Positions 49,217-59,702 of a stretch of DNA of 64,000 nt are shown one piece after another. The DNA comes from Dichomitus squalens LYAD-421 SS1. Taxonomy: Eukaryota > Basidiomycota > Agaricomycetes > Polyporales > Polyporaceae. Under the pieces are notes generated by a model. That model did no database searches. It saw only the letters and a program-made list of their open reading frames with translations, and was not told where the DNA came from. Position 1 is the stretch's first letter; each line of letters opens with the position of its first letter. Made by a program: the position numbers and the translations under genes. Location: assembly GCF_000275845.1 (NCBI RefSeq), contig NW_006766953.1, positions 86,937 to 150,936 on the forward strand. Reading direction: 5' to 3'.

Positions 49217-50370
49217 ATGTCAGTCACGCACCGGGCACGTTGGGACCTGCCCCTCGACCCAACAATGTATGCCCCAGACGAAGAAGAGAAGACGTTCATG
49301 AAGGCGACTACGGGCATCCAGGACGACGAAGAATTGAAGGAACACATCTTCGCCATACAGGCGAAGGCATTCACAGTACGTGAAATCTTCTCTGTGGCGT
49401 ACCAGACTGTGGATCCTCAAAGGCTAGAATAGATCTACAAGTACCCATGCATTCGTCAGTTTAACTTCATAAGGTATGCTTAACGGCAAAGTCTCGTCAT
49501 TAGCTATGTGTCTTGGAAAGAGCTGACACAGCGTTGTGGACCCATGACAGGCTCAAAATAGCACGTATGCCTGCATATCCCCAGTTTCTGGAGTTGGGAC
49601 GGCAACGAAAAGACGCAATCTTCCTGGACGTAGGATGTGGTTGTAGGTCACGATCATGATTGTTATTGCTTTGCAAGTCTTCTGACTTAACGCATCTCTA
49701 GTCGGCAACGATACCCGTAAAGCGATCATTGATGGATGGCCGATCGAGAGAGTCATCGTAGCTGACCTGAGCCCAGGTAAGTTCATTCAGCGTGGCTGTC
49801 ATTCACAGACCATGACCGATCGCCGTAGAGATGTGGAATATTGGACACGAGCTGTTCCGTTCCACACCTGAAACATTTCCAGTTCCCTTCCTCCAAGGCG
49901 ACATTCTCGACCCTGCGTACCTAGCTCCAGCCCCAATCCTTCCTACCTCTTCTACTCCCATTCTAGAGCCTCTGCCTCCTCTCGGAGAGATGAAGGCGCT
50001 CACCGAGCTTCACGGAAAGATTTCCGCTGTGTTCGCCAGCGCGTTCTTCCACCTCTTCGAATTCGACGCCCAGCAGCAGGTCGCGCGCAAACTGGCCGGG
50101 CTCCTGTCACCCCTTCCCGGATCCATGATATTTGGATCGCACACCGGCATGGCTGAGAAAGAGCGTTGGGACGAGGGCGGAACCTGGACGGACTGTCATT
50201 CGCCCGAGAGCTGGACCGAGTTGTGGGAAGGCATCTTCGCTGAGGCTGGCGCGAGGGTTGAGGTGAAGACGAGGTTACGACCCCACCGGGGTGGGAGAAC
50301 CTTCTATGGGATCTATCCCGAGAGCACGAAGGAGCGCTTCTATCTGGACTGGTCTGTCACGAGGGTTTAA
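49217..50370 (+). CDS. SAM-dependent methyltransferase A (AusD-like)
   Basis: Five exons (49217-49375, 49433-49473, 49551-49642, 49702-49776, 49829-50370) encode 302 aa. SAM motif I is FLDVGCGFGNDTRKAI, split by two introns. It is followed by VIVADLSP (motif II), WNIGHELFRS, PVPFLQGDIL and FASAFFHLFEFDAQQQVARKLAGLLSPLPGSMIFG (post-motif helix and strand), and the tail FYGIYPESTKERFYLDWSV. This is the Class I methyltransferase family that includes AusD, which methylates carboxyls of fungal meroterpenoids. No backbone synthase is in view, so the substrate is unknown. Copies B and C follow with the same exon sizes. No signal peptide; a cytosolic enzyme. Confidence 0.88.
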
Positions 50371-50509
50371 CGTTGAAGCTCAGACAAAGGGTTTCTGGGC
50401 TGAAGGGAGAGTTATCTATCTTCAGCAGTAACTATCTGTATGACAGGGTTCATATTCCGGACCGGTTGGCTCACATTCACGACCCGAGAGAGGTGTCAGC
50501 AAGTATCGG
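50371..50509. other. 3' flank of methyltransferase A
   Basis: Short non-coding stretch, apparently the 3' UTR and the left edge of the relic that follows. Confidence 0.4.
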
Positions 50510-50735
50510 TATTCGCGTCGACCATGAAAACTCACATCTTAGTGTATGTACAAGCTCAAAGCAACGAGTTGCACCCATTGATTGAGGTAAGGGTAAGTAT
50601 GTCGCCGCAATCTGATATAACTGATTTATGCTAGTAATTTTGCTATCGGACTACGTTATAGGCAAGTGGGATGACGCGTCGATGTCTTGCAAGCTTCCGC
50701 AGCATTACCGGGAAGTGGCCAGTGGAGAGTGCATA
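50510..50735 (+). pseudogene. Relic of the BTB gene 3' end
   Basis: This segment parallels the last exons of the BTB gene (48080-48250): TTCGCGTCGACC, then a stretch matching the codons for ELHSLVE (here ELHPLIE), then an intron-like gap, and CGGACTACGTTATAGGCAAGTGGGATGACGC parallel to the DYIVDKWDEV exon (here DYVIGKWDDAS). It closes with GAAGTGGCCAGTGGAGAGTG parallel to the EVANGE exon end. There is no upstream BTB core, so it is a fragment brought along by duplication of the block that begins at the BTB 3' end. Confidence 0.7.
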
Positions 50736-51105
50736 TTCCATGCCCGAACATCAAACCACGTCATCCTGCAATTGTGCTCGAAGCAACACCGGCTTCGTAC
50801 TTGTACTATACTTGAATTCGGCTCGCTATCACTGCGGTGCATTTCGATGGCAGTCGTGGTATTCAGCCTGTGTGAGCTCCCACCTATTTATACAACGTAC
50901 GTCTCCCTCCTTACGATTAGCCCCTTCGGGTTAGTGCCTGGGACTTGTTGTTCACTCAAGCCATCAGGCAGAATTGGATCCGCTCCGACATACGGCATAA
51001 AACGGGAGATGGTGACTGGGCCGCAGTGCTTCGTCGACCTCCATCTACGCTGGAGTCCAAACGGCTTCTGATTATAGGAGAACCTGAAGATATATACAGT
51101 CAAGC
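50736..51105. promoter_or_regulatory. Upstream region of methyltransferase B
   Basis: This region contains gctcccacct at 50876-50885, about 221 nt before the ATG, directly followed by tatttata (50885-50892), a TATA-like box. Confidence 0.45.
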
Positions 51106-52249
51106 ATGTCGATCACCCACCGCCCCCGCTGGGACCTACCCGTCGATCCATCGCTTTATGCGCCAGATGAGGAAGAGAAGGCATTCATGAAGACGACTAC
51201 GGGCATCCAGGACGACGAGGAACTGAAAACGCACATCTTCGCCATACAGGCCAAGGCACTCACAGTACGTGTCGTGACCTCTGTTCAGCGCTATACAGTG
51301 GTGTCTCATCGGCAACGGCAGGTTTACAAGTACCCATGCATCCGCCAATTTGACTTCATGAGGTGTGTCCATCGATTGTGTCTCGTTAGTAGCTATCTGT
51401 GTCAGGACGAGCTAAAATTGTCATGCCTCATGACAGGCTCAGAATAGCGCGTATGCCTGCATATCAACAATATCTGGAGCTGGGAAGGCAGCGGAAGGAC
51501 GCGATCTTCTTGGATGTTGGATGTGGCTGTAGGTCTTACCGGCTGGTGTTTCGCTAATCTTATGACATGGCCTCTATGTAGTTGGCAACGACACCCGTAA
51601 AGCGGTCCTCGACGGATGGCCGATCGAGGGAGTCATTGCGGCAGACCTGAGTCCACGTGAGTTCATTCAATCTAGCCTTCATAGGACTTCATGAACGATC
51701 GTTGCAGAAATGTGGAATGTCGGACACGAGCTGTTCCGTTCCACACCCGACACGTTCCCAGTCCCATTCGTCCAGGGCGACATCCTCGACCCTGCATACC
51801 TAGCTGTAGCCCCAATCCTCCCTACCTCTTCTACGCCTATCTTAGATCCTCTCCCTCCTCTGAGCGAAGTGAAGACGCTCAACGAGCTTCACGGCAAAAT
51901 CTCCGCAATATTCGCCAGCGCGTTCTTCCACCTCTTCAAGTTCGAAGGCCAAGAGCAGGTCGCGCGCAAACTCGCCGGGCTCCTGTCTCCCCTTCCCGGA
52001 TCCCTCATCTTCGGCACGCAGACGGGCTTCGCCGAGAAAGGGGGTTGGGGCGTGGACGGGTCCAGGGCGGACTATCATTCGGACGAGAGCTGGAAGGAGC
52101 TGTGGGAGAACCTCTTCGTTGAGGCGGGCGTTGAGGTCGAGGTGAAGGCGAGGTTGCAGCAGCACCGGGGTGGGCTGAATGGCTATGGACTTTACCCCGA
52201 GAACACGAGGGAGCGCTTCTACCTGGATTGGTCAGTAACGCGTGTCTGA
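51106..52249 (+). CDS. SAM-dependent methyltransferase B (AusD-like)
   Basis: Five exons (51106-51264, 51322-51362, 51437-51528, 51582-51656, 51708-52249) of exactly the same lengths as in A give 302 aa. The protein is closely similar to A and C: it begins MSITHRPRWDLPVDPSLYAP and keeps motif I DVGCGFGNDTRKA (here with VL for II), GHELFRSTPDTFPVPFVQGDIL and FFHLFKFEGQEQVARKLAGLLSPLPGS. Differences are concentrated near the end (GGWGVDGSRADYH, then LNGYGLYPENTRERFYLDWSVTRV), which may alter the substrate. Intron positions and phases match A and C perfectly, so B arose by tandem duplication, not by retroposition. Confidence 0.88.
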
Positions 52250-52919
52250 GGCTAGCCGGAGAGAGGATCGTTGGGTTCATCACTGCAGCTACAGAGGGTC
52301 GTCTTCTCCATCCGAAGTGGCCTCGTCTGTAAACATACCGTATAGAGATTGGAGCATTTGCATATAAGATTGCTTCGTTTGATGATGAAAGACCCGAGCT
52401 GATCGCCAAAGTAAGAGGTGTCGAGAAGCAATCGATGTTCGTGACGGTCGTGTAGTCGTAGGTTGTTATTTACATGCATGTCAGAACGGCTACTACTTCT
52501 AAAGCCAGAATTAATGTCAGTTTCACAGCATGGCTGGCCACGACCAAAATCTGAGAGAAAACGGGAAGTGCAGGCGCCGGCTACGACACACAGCCACTTT
52601 CCCGGCCCGTAGGAGTGATGCTATAGAGCATCCCCTCCCAATATGTAGAATGACTCCCAAAGTGTCCGATATTCCATGAAGTTATCTATGGGTTTGCCGC
52701 TCTTGTTTCTGGTATATTCAAGGACCAAAGGCACTCAGAAATTGATGGTATGCTATGCAGCGGGAGAAGCCGGCCGGGAAACGCCGATATTCTCGACGGG
52801 AGCACTGAGAATCAGTACAAAGGCTGTAGCCAGCTACGACTACCTATGTAGTCATGGCCGGCCACGCTGGAAACTGACATTCCGGTTCATAACGCTCTGT
52901 TTTGCAATCTTGCCTAATG
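52250..52919. other. 3' flank of methyltransferase B, partly homologous to that of C
   Basis: The first ~230 bp match the 3' flank of methyltransferase C (for example ggagcatttgcatataagat here against ggagcacttgaacacgagat near 54991). The following 400 bp show no match and no gene. Confidence 0.5.
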
Positions 52920-53400
52920 CGTAGTCAAGATTGATGTGGGCCGCGCACCGACGACTCGTGCTGCTCGCGAGCCACACGCGTAGCTGGGTAGGAACACGGC
53001 GTAGCCCGAGACGCGAGTTGCCAACGTCGAGCTCGATGAGCCGCGACTCCCCGGTCCTGCCAACGGCTGTGTTGAATACGATCCTGGCGTAAGTACCTGG
53101 CTCGATGTGCGCCGCGCGGGGGCGAGGGCGGGTCGAGGGGTGAGCCGTCGAGCGTGGTTCAACTTCAGCGCGGATCTGCCGCCATGCACAATGTGATGCG
53201 AGTGAGTACAGGCATTCGTGCTTATGGGATCTATGACACTAACGAAGTTGTGGTTATAGCCGAGACCCTCGTGGAAGAAGAGCCTTTCGATGCTGAAGTT
53301 GGCTGCCTGTAGGGTTCAGTGCACAGTCCAGAGCCCAGCGCTGACGGTGCTGCTGGCCCCGAGAGCGTCGTGGGCCACGGCATCCTGACATGTCTCGGCA
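52920..53400 (-). pseudogene. Relic of the GH79 gene C-terminal part
   Basis: Nucleotide stretches here run parallel to 55380-55880 of the intact GH79 gene: the gctgctcgcgagccacacgcg block, acacggcgtagcccgagacg, agctcgatgagccgcgac, the gggggcgagggcgggtcg stretch and gccctcgtggaagaagagc (here with accctcg). Many indels break the frame, and the catalytic half is missing. The relic sits between methyltransferases B and C in the same minus orientation as the intact gene after C. It shows that the copied block included GH79 as well as the methyltransferase. Confidence 0.75.
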
Positions 53401-53721
53401 ATCGAACTGTAAGCAACATGGTTCAAGAACGCTTCTATCTATACTTGGGATCGACTCATAGTCATGGTGGTGTATTTTGGTTGCAGTCGTGGGTGTTATG
53501 CTTTGAGAGCTCCCACCTATTGCTGCATCACATGTCCTGTCTGGTACAATGTCTACCTTCGTGTGGGGAGCCTGCGGATCCTCAATCGTTCCGGCGGGAC
53601 TGACGCGGCTGTAGCAGAGCACATAAAATACGAGATAGTACTGTCACGGATCTCGTCGACCTCCACATCGGAGTCGGAGTTGCCTCTGAGTCTCGTATAG
53701 CCTGAAGTCGACCTGTGAAGC
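53401..53721. promoter_or_regulatory. Upstream region of methyltransferase C
   Basis: This region contains gctcccacct at 53509-53518, about 204-213 nt before the ATG, and further stretches shared with the upstream regions of A and B. Confidence 0.45.
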
Positions 53722-54863
53722 ATGTCGCTCACGCACCGTTCCAGCTGGGACCTGCCCCTCGATTCATCGATGTATGCCCCAGACGAAGAAGAGAAGGCGT
53801 TTATGAAGGCGACTACGGGCATTCAGGATGACGAAGAATTGAAGGCACACATCCTCGCCGTACAGGCGAAGGCCTGGACCGTACGTGGTTTTCTTTGTGG
53901 CATAGCAGACAGTAGGACCTCATAGCCCCAACAGATCTACAAATACCCATGCATCCGCCAGTTTGACTTCATGAGGTATGTCTTTTGGACTCTCAGCTTC
54001 GACTGTGTGTCTTGGAAATAGTTGACAGAGTTGTGCACCTATGACAGGCTCAAAATAGCGCGTATGCCTGCATATAATCAGTTCCTGGAGCTGGGGAAGC
54101 AACGCAAAGACGCGATCTTCCTGGACGTGGGATGCGGCTGTAGGCCACACCAGCTCTCGCTCTGTACTTTTCTTGACGTGACGCAACTCTAGTCGGCAAT
54201 GATACCCGTCAAGCTATACTCGACGGATGGCCAATCGAGAGAGTCATCGCGGCAGACCTGAGCCCACGTGAGTCCACTACTTATTGTCATGGCGCGTATA
54301 ACCCATGACCAATGGTTGCAGAGATGTGGAACGTCGGACACGAGCTGTTCCGTTCCACACCCGACACATTCCCAGTCCCATTCGTCCAGGGCGACATCCT
54401 CGACCCTGCATACCTAGCTGTAGCCCCGATCCTTCCTACCTCTTCTACACCTATCCTAGACCCTCTCCCTCCCCTGAGCGAAGTGAAGACGCTCAACGAG
54501 CTGCACGGCAGGCTTTCTGCGATGTTCGCCAGCGCATTTTTCCACCTCTTCGAATTCGACGGCCAGGAGCAGGTCGCGCGCAAACTCGCCGGGCTCCTAT
54601 CACCCCTCCCCGGGTCCATGATCTTCGGCTCGCACACTACCATGGCCGAGAAGGGGCGCTGGGAGATAGGCGACGCCAAGTCAGACTGCCATTCGCCCGA
54701 GACCTGGACGGAGCTGTGGGAAGGCATCTTCGCTGAGGCCGGCGTGAAGGTCGAGGTGAAGACGAGGCTGCGGAAGCACCGGGGCGGGCTGACCTTCTAT
54801 GGGATCTACTCCGGGAGCACGAAGGAGCGCTTCTACATGGACTGGTCGGTGGTGAGGCTGTGA
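53722..54863 (+). CDS. SAM-dependent methyltransferase C (AusD-like)
   Basis: Five exons (53722-53880, 53935-53975, 54048-54139, 54193-54267, 54322-54863) with the same lengths as A and B give 302 aa. Motif I reads FLDVGCGFGNDTRQAI, followed by VIAADLSP, WNVGHELFRSTPDTFPVPFVQ and LSAMFASAFFHLFEFDGQEQVARKLAGLLSPLPG. The tail (FYGIYSGSTKERFYMDWSVVRL) differs from both paralogues at several places. It is followed by the convergent GH79 gene, as B is by its relic. All three copies keep the SAM-binding residues and open frames, so all are probably functional. Substrate unknown. Confidence 0.88.
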
Positions 54864-55143
54864 GGTTAGTAGCCGTGGAGTCTGAGGATCACCGGGCTCA
54901 CCAGCGGAGCTACGGAGAGTTGGCTACATTTGCGAGCGACCTTGCCACACCCTGTATAACAAGAATTATGCAGCACTGAGATAGGAACGATGGGAGCACT
55001 TGAACACGAGATTGCCTCGCCACAAAGCGAACGCCCCAGGCCGACAGCAAGAGGTATCGAATCATCCGATGTTTGTAAAAGTCGCATAGACGCAAGTCGT
55101 AACGTGGATGCAGGTTCGGACGACTACCACTTGTAAAGCGTCA

Positions 55144-56933
55144 CTAAAGCGTCACAAAGTCCACCAGGACAGCCTCCGTCGAACGGATATCGAAGCCCTC
55201 GCTCAGCTTAATCCTCTCCGCCGCCACCCGTCCCGTCGGCGCCACACCACCATTCTCATAACTCTGCCCCGCCCAAGTCAAGTTCGCAACGTCGTCCGCA
55301 TGGCCGATCACCAATCTCCTCGCCGTCGCCTCGCGGCCCCAGAACGCGTCCAGCTCTCCCTGCGTCGCGCCCCCGCCCAGCGCGAAGTCGAGGTCGACGT
55401 GCACGGTCGGGCGCGCGCCCGTGCTGCTCGCGAGCCACGCGTGCAGGTTGACGAACACGGCGCGGACGAGGAGCCCGGCCTCGAACACGGCGTAGCCCGA
55501 GACGTTCGCGTCGCCGACGGCGAGCTCGACGAGCCGCGACGCGCCCGTGCCGCCGATCGCCGTGTTCACCACGAGCGCGGCGTAGAACGGCGGCTGGATG
55601 TGCGGGGGCGAGGGCGGGTCGAGCGGCGAGCCGTCGATCGTGGACCGGTTCAGCGAGACGGGTTGGATCTGCCGTCGCGTCGAACGTGGTGTACGTGAGT
55701 ACTCGCAGACGTTCGCGCGTATGGGATATATGGCACTCACAAAGTTGTACTTGTACCCGACGCCCTCGTGGAAGAAGAGCTCTTTGATGCCTAGGGTGGC
55801 TGCCTGCAGAGTATAGTCTATGGTCCACAGCGCAGCGCCGGCGGTGTTGCTGACCCCGGGAGCGCCGTGGCAGGCGATGCTGTTCGTCTCGCTGCCGTCG
55901 CGCTTCAGCATGCGTACTAGGGCAGCCCTTGTGCTAGATAGACGCACCCAAGGACATATGTCAGGCCGCGGCTGTGTGTCTCCGCGATGTCTGCTTCGAA
56001 GACCGACAGGTTGCCTCGAATGTACTGCTTGTTCAGGAAGGACGTCAAGGGGAAGTCCCCTCCCTGGCAAAACGCCGCAGAGTAACGGTGCTGCGATATC
56101 CTATGCGAGAAGTGAGTTGGTATTGCACCAAGTAAATCGAGATTCTCCACGCACTGAGTGATAGCCTTCCCGGGTGCACTGTCCAGAATACCAAGATTGA
56201 AGATCTCGGTCGGAGTAAAGCCTTGGCCCGCAAAAGCAGCCCCCTGCACCGTCACAGGCCCATCAGGGCCGTTGATCCCCGCCGCCTCCACTGCAGGGCC
56301 TGCGATGGAGATCCAGTCGGGGACGTAGTCGTTGACGGTAAAGTTCCTGGGACGCAAGCCGTTGTTCGAGTACAGGTCCGCCTCGTTCCCGACCTCGACC
56401 AGGTCCAGGATGACACCCGAGGCCTTTACAGCCGCCGTTTGGAACGCGCGGACGATAGCCTTAGCCATGTTGACGGCATTCGTGACGTTGTCCGCGCCGA
56501 AGTTGATGCCCCATGTGACGTGGGTACCGCGGGGGAGGAAGCGCGAGAGCTGGTAGTACGCATCCCCGACGGTGATGTGGGTAGCCTCGGGGTAGGGCGT
56601 GATCGTGTTCGCGGGCGGGAACTCGTCCTCGTTGATGGTGACTGTCGGCGACCAGAAGGTGTGGTCCTCTGAGTCGGCGCCGATGCGAATTTTGGGCGGC
56701 TCGCCGGTGAGCTCCTGGAGAGCGGTGAGCGCGCTGTGGGTGAACTCGTTGCGGGAGTCGACGCCGGACCAGTCTGGCCAGCGGTCCTGCTCGATGGAGA
56801 AGGAGACGAGGGTGCGGGCGAGAGGTTGGGTGCCCGAGGGAGAGGTGATCGGGAGGGAGACGTTCACTGCGTAAGACCCGCAAAGATGGAAGGCAAGGGC
56901 CGCGGCGGCCAGCAAGCGGGAGCAGCGGCGCAT
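55144..56933 (-). CDS. GH79-family glycoside hydrolase (beta-glucuronidase-like)
   Basis: The start at 56933 gives a signal peptide (MRRCSRLLAAAALAFHLCGSYA), so the enzyme is secreted. The barrel shows VSFSIEQDRWPDW, SRNEFTHSALTALQELTG, RIGADSEDHTFW, and VILDLVEVGNEADLY, where the NE pair holds the acid/base Glu. The nucleophile is the Glu in GETNSIACHGAPGVSNT, restored by splicing at an intron after TYVLG. Two more introns are needed: one in ITQ|ISQHRYS, one after GYKYNF. The C-terminal beta domain (YAALVVNTAIG, then VSGYAVFEAGLLVRAVFVNLHAW) is the GH79C type. GH79 enzymes cleave beta-glucuronides, including 4-O-methyl-glucuronic acid of arabinogalactan; the exact substrate is not known. It runs convergent to methyltransferase C. 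Confidence 0.87.
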
Positions 56934-57749
56934 GACGGGCACAGAGCCTTCAGACAGGGCGGATGGGAGGTCGAGGAGCCCAGGAGTCGTCGAGAGGTCA
57001 CCTCGCAGGTTTATATGGATTCATCTTGTCGGACAGACATCAGGGAAAGATGCATAAAGAAAACATGGACATGCCGTCCAGGCCGCGTCGGAGGCGGTTG
57101 TCGGATGCAGCGGGGAGACGGGGGAGCGTCATGGGTTAAAGGTGTTTGAACGAGAAGCAACGGGTAGCAGAAGGACGCCGCCGCTCGCCGAGGCCCAGCC
57201 CGCCAAATCGCAGACGGGGGACGGATCCCGTGCGAGGAGGGCTCATTCGAATGGAAGACGTCGCAGATGCGTTGGTCGCATGTGAGCGACTTCTGATGCT
57301 AAGCCTGGCGCCGAGGAGGATGTGCAAAGCCCTGAAATGCTCGAATACAGGCGAATCATGCAGCGAGCGGAACTCGTCGTGGTCGTCCTCTGAGTCGGAT
57401 GACCACCTCTGCCCTCATCGTCGCTGTTCGTCGACGGCGTGCATCAGCGCTCTACCGACGCTCCCCGGCCCGTCCCCATCCATCCGAGCGCTCACATGCT
57501 TGACGCGTTCTGTCAGGTGAGCGTGCCAACACAGACGCACAAAGACGGAAACTCCTGCCGCTCCTATTCTTTCTAGTTCACACAAAGCAACCTGCTCGTC
57601 ACCAGGGGCTACGACTACGATGTACTGGTGTCAAGGCATTTTACGGACAAGAATAATGTATAAACAAAGGTATACGCATCCTTCGCATGGTCTGTTCTTC
57701 TGCTCCTCAACCGATGTCGCCCAATAAACTTGCCATCAATTATATCCAC
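56934..57749. other. GH79 promoter and intergenic region
   Basis: No gene is recognised in this 0.8 kb. It contains the promoter of the GH79 gene and the 3' flank of the next family. Confidence 0.4.
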
Positions 57750-59205
57750 TCAGGATTGCAGAACCATCTGATGCAGAATATCACCGCCAAATTCTCCCCC
57801 CACATTCTGATCTGTGACGCCACTACACCCCGCGTCGGGGACGTCCCACATCCCAACTCGACCGTCCTACAATCAGCTCGTCAGCAGTCGTGTCGAGAAA
57901 GCACCGCCGGCAGAGCACCTCTGGGTACGCACCCGATCCTCACACGCAGTGGGGTGGTGGAAATGGAATCCAGAGATATTCGCCGGCGTTGTACTGCACA
58001 TGACATCCCAGTCTTCCTCGTACCGAAGATTCATAAGGCGGGCTTCCAACCGCTATGGCTCGGCCAGGGCTCACAGGTCAGAGAGGGCATAGATGACATG
58101 CGTGTCTGACCAGGTACGTGCCTTCATCCCGCTTTGCCCCGGGCTGCATCCCTGAGGAGAACCGGAGTCACTCTCACTTGTCAGAAGTGGTATACTATAG
58201 ATCATACCATGTCCTTCAGCGTGTCCCAGTAGGTGACGCACTGCGGCTCGCTGAAGTCAATGTGCCAAGTCGCCCAAGTTTTCTTGCCCTGTATCGCAGC
58301 TCAGTCAGCCAATTGTGAGAAGGCGACATTCCTGTACACACTCACTTTATTTTCGCATTTATAGGGCTGGTCCACCCATTGTCCGTGGAACTTGATAGGC
58401 ATGTCCGAACAGGCCTCGAGCCAATTGACGTCTTTGGGCAGATCCAAGAGGTCAGCGTTATATGCGCGCGTCCCGTATGCGACGCAACCGCCGCTCCCCC
58501 AAGGCTCAGACCAGTGGGCTCCTCTCCGCTTCCATTCGACCTCCTTCTTGTGACGCTCCTCCTCTTTTCTCTCGAGGGCCCATCCCGTCTTCTCCTTATC
58601 AAAAGCGTCCCGCTCAGCTTGACGACGACGATCGAGCCCAGCCATCTTCTCCTTGTACCGGTCGAGAGCGGCCGCCTTCCTCGCCTCCCACTCGCGCGTC
58701 CATTCGTCCACCTCCGTCTCCCTGTCGCGGACCCATCTCTCCCTCTCCGCGCTAGATTCCCGTCTCCACTCCTCCTGTCTCTTCCGTATGTCGTCGAGCT
58801 CGCGCTGCCAGGAGTCGCGTTCTTGTACGTGCTCGTTGCGCTCTTCCTCCCAACGTATGACCTCCCGCTCGTAGGCCTCCCTTTTTCGCTTCCACTGCCC
58901 TCGGTCCGTGGCCAGCGAGATGCGGTCCGCGGCCGTAGGCAGGACTCCAATGTTCTGGAATAACACTATCATCACGAGAACACCGACGACACAAAACAAT
59001 CTGCCTTTCGTCACCCGAGGTCGCGGCCAGGTGCGAATATCACGCCAGGAAAATGGGCCCAACTCCTGGCTGTGGCTTGCATGATCGTCGGTGAGCAGTG
59101 GCTGCGAGTGTGCGCTGAGACCGAACGCGAAACTCACCCCAGCAGCACGGTGCTACCGTCGTCCGACTCCGGCAGCGGACTTGTCTTTCTGAAGTTTATA
59201 CGCAT
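57750..59205 (-). CDS. TM + coiled-coil Cys-rich protein, copy 1
   Basis: The first exon (from ATG 59205, starting MRINFRKTSPLPESDD) splices to an exon beginning GQELGPFSWRD. One TM segment follows (LFCVVGVLVMIVLFQNIGV), then ~150 residues of highly charged coiled coil (Arg/Glu/Trp-rich, about 80-190) and a Cys-rich ectodomain in small exons: HWSEPWGSGGCVAYGTRAYNADLLDLPKDVNWLEACSDMPIKFHG, GKKTWATWHIDFSEPQCVTYWDTLKDM, MNLRYEEDWDVMCSTTPANISGFHFHHPTACEDR and finally DGRVGMWDVPDAGCSG. Conserved cysteines pair with W and P residues. It is a type II membrane protein family found in several mushroom genomes, to my recollection; function unknown. Copy 2 follows in tandem. Confidence 0.75.
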
Positions 59206-59702
59206 TGCGAGTGTGCTGTTGGCCTGGTCAGCTTGCGCAGAAGTGGTAACACGGCGTCCGCCAGCATCAGCCGCAGCATATGTATACTCACCAGTGCAAA
59301 GGCGGGATAAGCGGTTGAGTGCCCACGGCGAAAGTAGAGCCTGTGGGCAAACCAAAACCCAACCTGTGCTGCGGTAGACCACAAGCTTCTCAGGTTCGTC
59401 CTGGGGTCAGATCGAACGTAATACGTACTCGGCAGTGGCCGGTCTCTATGGTCTTTGGTGGCTCTATGACTAGGTGTGTGCGTTCATGATCACTTCTCGG
59501 AGGAAGTGCGTTGACGACCCTTGGATCCTCGCATCCGTTCTTATGATAATCCGTTCTATTCTTTGAAACGCGAGTACAGAAATATTCGAGCACACTATCG
59601 TTCAGACTACGTTTGCCCATATACGACCCTCCTGCCACTCTCGTTCTGCGATCGCAAGCGACACATCCGGTGGCGATGGTCTAGACTTCAGCTCCACCAA
59701 GC
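59206..59702. other. Spacer between copies 1 and 2
   Basis: Promoter of copy 1 and 3' flank of copy 2. No additional gene is seen. Confidence 0.4.

Noticed and set aside
55108..55698. Long Arg-rich plus-strand ORF over the GH79 gene
   Set aside because: Antisense shadow of a GC-rich real gene; composition is only arginine-rich noise.
57146..57520. 124-codon plus-strand ORF
   Set aside because: Arg/Ser-rich, no motif, and no connection to flanking exons.
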